Below, in pieces: positions 62,572 to 64,000 of a DNA stretch of 64,000 bases. The notes beneath the pieces are model-generated. The model saw nothing but the letters and a program-made list of their open reading frames with translations. It was not told where the DNA came from and searched no databases. The position numbers were made by a program, and so were the translations under genes. Numbering within the stretch: position 1 is the first letter of the stretch; each line of letters opens with the position of its first letter. The DNA is from Pseudomonas cuatrocienegasensis (GTDB taxonomy: Bacteria; Pseudomonadota; Gammaproteobacteria; Pseudomonadales; Pseudomonadaceae), in the NCBI RefSeq assembly GCF_900110925.1, contig NZ_FOFP01000010.1, positions 124,001 to 188,000 on the forward strand. Direction: 5' to 3'.

Positions 62572-64000
62572 ACCCGTCCACTCCATCCTTGACGACCAAG
62601 ATATCTTCCATAATCAGGTACTGCAGGTCGGAGCCGTAAAACATGTTCAACGCATCAGTCGGTGAGCAAATCATCGGCTCGCCGCGGCGGTTCAGCGAGG
62701 TGTTCAGCGAGACGCCGTTGCCGGTGAGTTTTTCCAGCTCCAGCATCATGTCGTAGTAACGCGGGTTGTACTCGCGTTTGAGCACCTGGGCGCGAGAGGT
62801 GCCATCCTCGTGCACCACTTCGCTGACGCGGGTCTTCCACTCTTCGTTGACCTCGAAGGTGAAGGTCATGAACGGACTCGGATGGTCGACCTTGAGCATC
62901 TGCGGCCCAACCGTGTCGAGCATCGACGGGCAGAAGGGGCGCCAGCGCTCACGGAACTTGATCTGCTCATTGATGCGGTCGGCCACGCCCGGAATGCTCG
63001 GGCAACCGATGATCGAGCGGCCACCCAAGGCGCGCGGGCCGAACTCCATACGGCCTTGGAACCAGGCCACGGGGTTACCGTCGACCATGATCTTGGCGAT
63101 GCGCTGCGGCATATCGTCGATCTGCTGCCATTTCGGCGCATTCGGGTGGCGCGCGCAGGCGGCAATGACGTCTTCGTTGGAGTAGGCAGGGCCAAGGTAG
63201 ACGTGCTCCATCTTCTCCACCGGCACGCCGCGCTTGTGCGACACATAGGCAGCGGCGCCGACCGAGGTACCGGCGTCGCCGGAGGCCGGCTGGACGAACA
63301 GTTCCTTGACGTCGTCGCGGGCGATGATCTTCTGGTTGAGCTTGACGTTCAGTGCGCAGCCGCCGGCGAAGGCGATCTTCCCGGTTTCGCGGATGATGTC
63401 GCCCAGGTAATGCTCCATCATCTGCAGGGCGAGCGTCTCGAACAGCGCCTGCATGCTCGCGGCGTAATGGATGTAGGGATCGTCGGCGATATCGCCTTCA
63501 CGCTTGGGACCCAGCCACTCGATCAGTTTCGGCGAGAAGTAGAAGCCCTTGCCCTTTTCCTTGTAGCGGCGCAGACCAATAACGTTGGCATAGTCGGTGT
63601 TGATCACCAGTTCGCCATTTTCGAATTTGGCCAGGCGCGAGAAGTCGTACTTACTGGCGTCGCCATAGGGCGCCATGCCCATGACCTTGAACTCGCCGTC
63701 GAGCATTTCGAAGCCGAGGAACTCGGTGATCGCGCCATACAGGCCGCCGAGGGAGTCGGGATCAAAGAACTCCTTGATCTTGTGGATCTTGCCGTTCTCG
63801 CCATAACCGAAAAAGGTGGTGGCGTACTCACCCTTGCCGTCGATGCCCATGATCGCGGTCTTCTCGGTAAAGCCTGAGCAGTGGTAAGCACTGGAGGCGT
63901 GGGCCAGGTGGTGCTCGACCGGTTCGATCTTGATCTTCTTGGGATCGAAACCCAGTTGCTCCAGGCACCAGACGATCTTCTTGCGATAGCGCTTATAGCG
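62558..64000 (-). CDS. Carbamoyltransferase (WapO-like), partial
   Basis: The 481 visible C-terminal residues belong to the NodU/CmcH carbamoyltransferase family, which moves a carbamoyl group from carbamoyl phosphate, via carbamoyl-AMP, onto a sugar. In Pseudomonas the homologue PA5005 (WapO) carbamoylates a heptose of the LPS inner core. Conserved segments: EPVEHHLAHASSAYH (His-rich metal site near the window edge), GGCALNVKLN and FGPRALGGRSI. The N-terminus lies beyond 64000. It is the first gene of the LPS-core run, followed by the WapH-like gene. Confidence 0.92.
   Translation of the reverse strand, partial: RYKRYRKKIVWCLEQLGFDPKKIKIEPVEHHLAHASSAYHCSGFTEKTAIMGIDGKGEYATTFFGYGENGKIHKIKEFFDPDSLGGLYGAITEFLGFEMLDGEFKVMGMAPYGDASKYDFSRLAKFENGELVINTDYANVIGLRRYKEKGKGFYFSPKLIEWLGPKREGDIADDPYIHYAASMQALFETLALQMMEHYLGDIIRETGKIAFAGGCALNVKLNQKIIARDDVKELFVQPASGDAGTSVGAAAYVSHKRGVPVEKMEHVYLGPAYSNEDVIAACARHPNAPKWQQIDDMPQRIAKIMVDGNPVAWFQGRMEFGPRALGGRSIIGCPSIPGVADRINEQIKFRERWRPFCPSMLDTVGPQMLKVDHPSPFMTFTFEVNEEWKTRVSEVVHEDGTSRAQVLKREYNPRYYDMMLELEKLTGNGVSLNTSLNRRGEPMICSPTDALNMFYGSDLQYLIMEDILVVKDGVDGYAPS

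Overview
The window is a gene-dense (about 90% coding), GC-rich chromosomal segment of a Pseudomonas species. Gene content and order (purA, hisZ, hflCKX-hfq-miaA-mutL-amiB, orn, rsgA, motBA, rhdA, psd, fimX, serB, parC/parE, cpdA, nudF, thiC, tolC, waaA, emrE, hldE, msbA, waaL and an LPS-core cluster) follow the arrangement I remember from the P. aeruginosa PA4938-PA5005 region, with local differences: a chemotaxis receptor beside purA and a divergent LPS-core block. I cannot name the species. No tRNA, rRNA, CRISPR array, prophage or complete insertion sequence was seen.

Layout. 1-4.1 kb: a truncated chemotaxis receptor, purA and hisZ (all minus). 4.3-14.4 kb: a long minus-strand cluster, in transcription order nnr, tsaE, amiB, mutL, miaA, hfq, hflX, hflK, hflC, closed by a hairpin pair with an intrinsic terminator. 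14.5-18.1 kb: queG, orn, a membrane-anchored methyltransferase, rsgA. 18.1-30.5 kb: a motility, second-messenger and lipid block: motB/motA, an HDOD protein, rhdA, psd, a PilZ-like protein, fimX, serB and a YtjB-like membrane protein. 30.8-40 kb (minus): a PqiC-like lipoprotein, parC, a retropepsin-like protease, an esterase-like protein, parE, a YqiA-like esterase, cpdA, a DUF1249 protein and nudF, with several 4-nt start/stop overlaps. 40.2-44.5 kb: a DUF3298-like lipoprotein, then cytX and thiC behind a TPP riboswitch. 44.6-52.7 kb: tolC, waaA, a LysR regulator divergent from emrE, an FAD oxidoreductase, an aldo/keto reductase and a Nudix-like protein. 52.7-64 kb: hldE, msbA, two kinase-fold proteins, a GT32-type transferase, waaL, a two-domain glycosyltransferase, a WapH-like GT4 enzyme and a carbamoyltransferase running off the right edge.

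How the genes work together. The right third is an outer-membrane assembly region: waaA (Kdo transfer), hldE (heptose precursor), msbA (lipid A-core flippase), waaL (O-antigen ligase) and several core-modifying enzymes, with tolC nearby. thiC and cytX form a riboswitch-controlled unit for making and importing the thiamine pyrimidine. parE and parC, the topoisomerase IV subunits, share a compact unit with two envelope proteins.

The most unusual structure is a short, highly folded repeat of 265-280 bp with 18-bp terminal inverted repeats and flanking TA. Two nearly identical copies in opposite orientation flank tolC and waaA, one lying 14 nt upstream of the waaA start codon. Two end fragments begin exactly at the stop codons of waaA and of the aldo/keto reductase gene. 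Other points of interest are a degenerate nucleotide-cyclase-like domain in the YtjB-like protein, a degenerate Nudix box in a conserved Pseudomonas protein, a degenerate PilZ-like domain beside fimX, and a fused glycosyltransferase in the LPS-core block.
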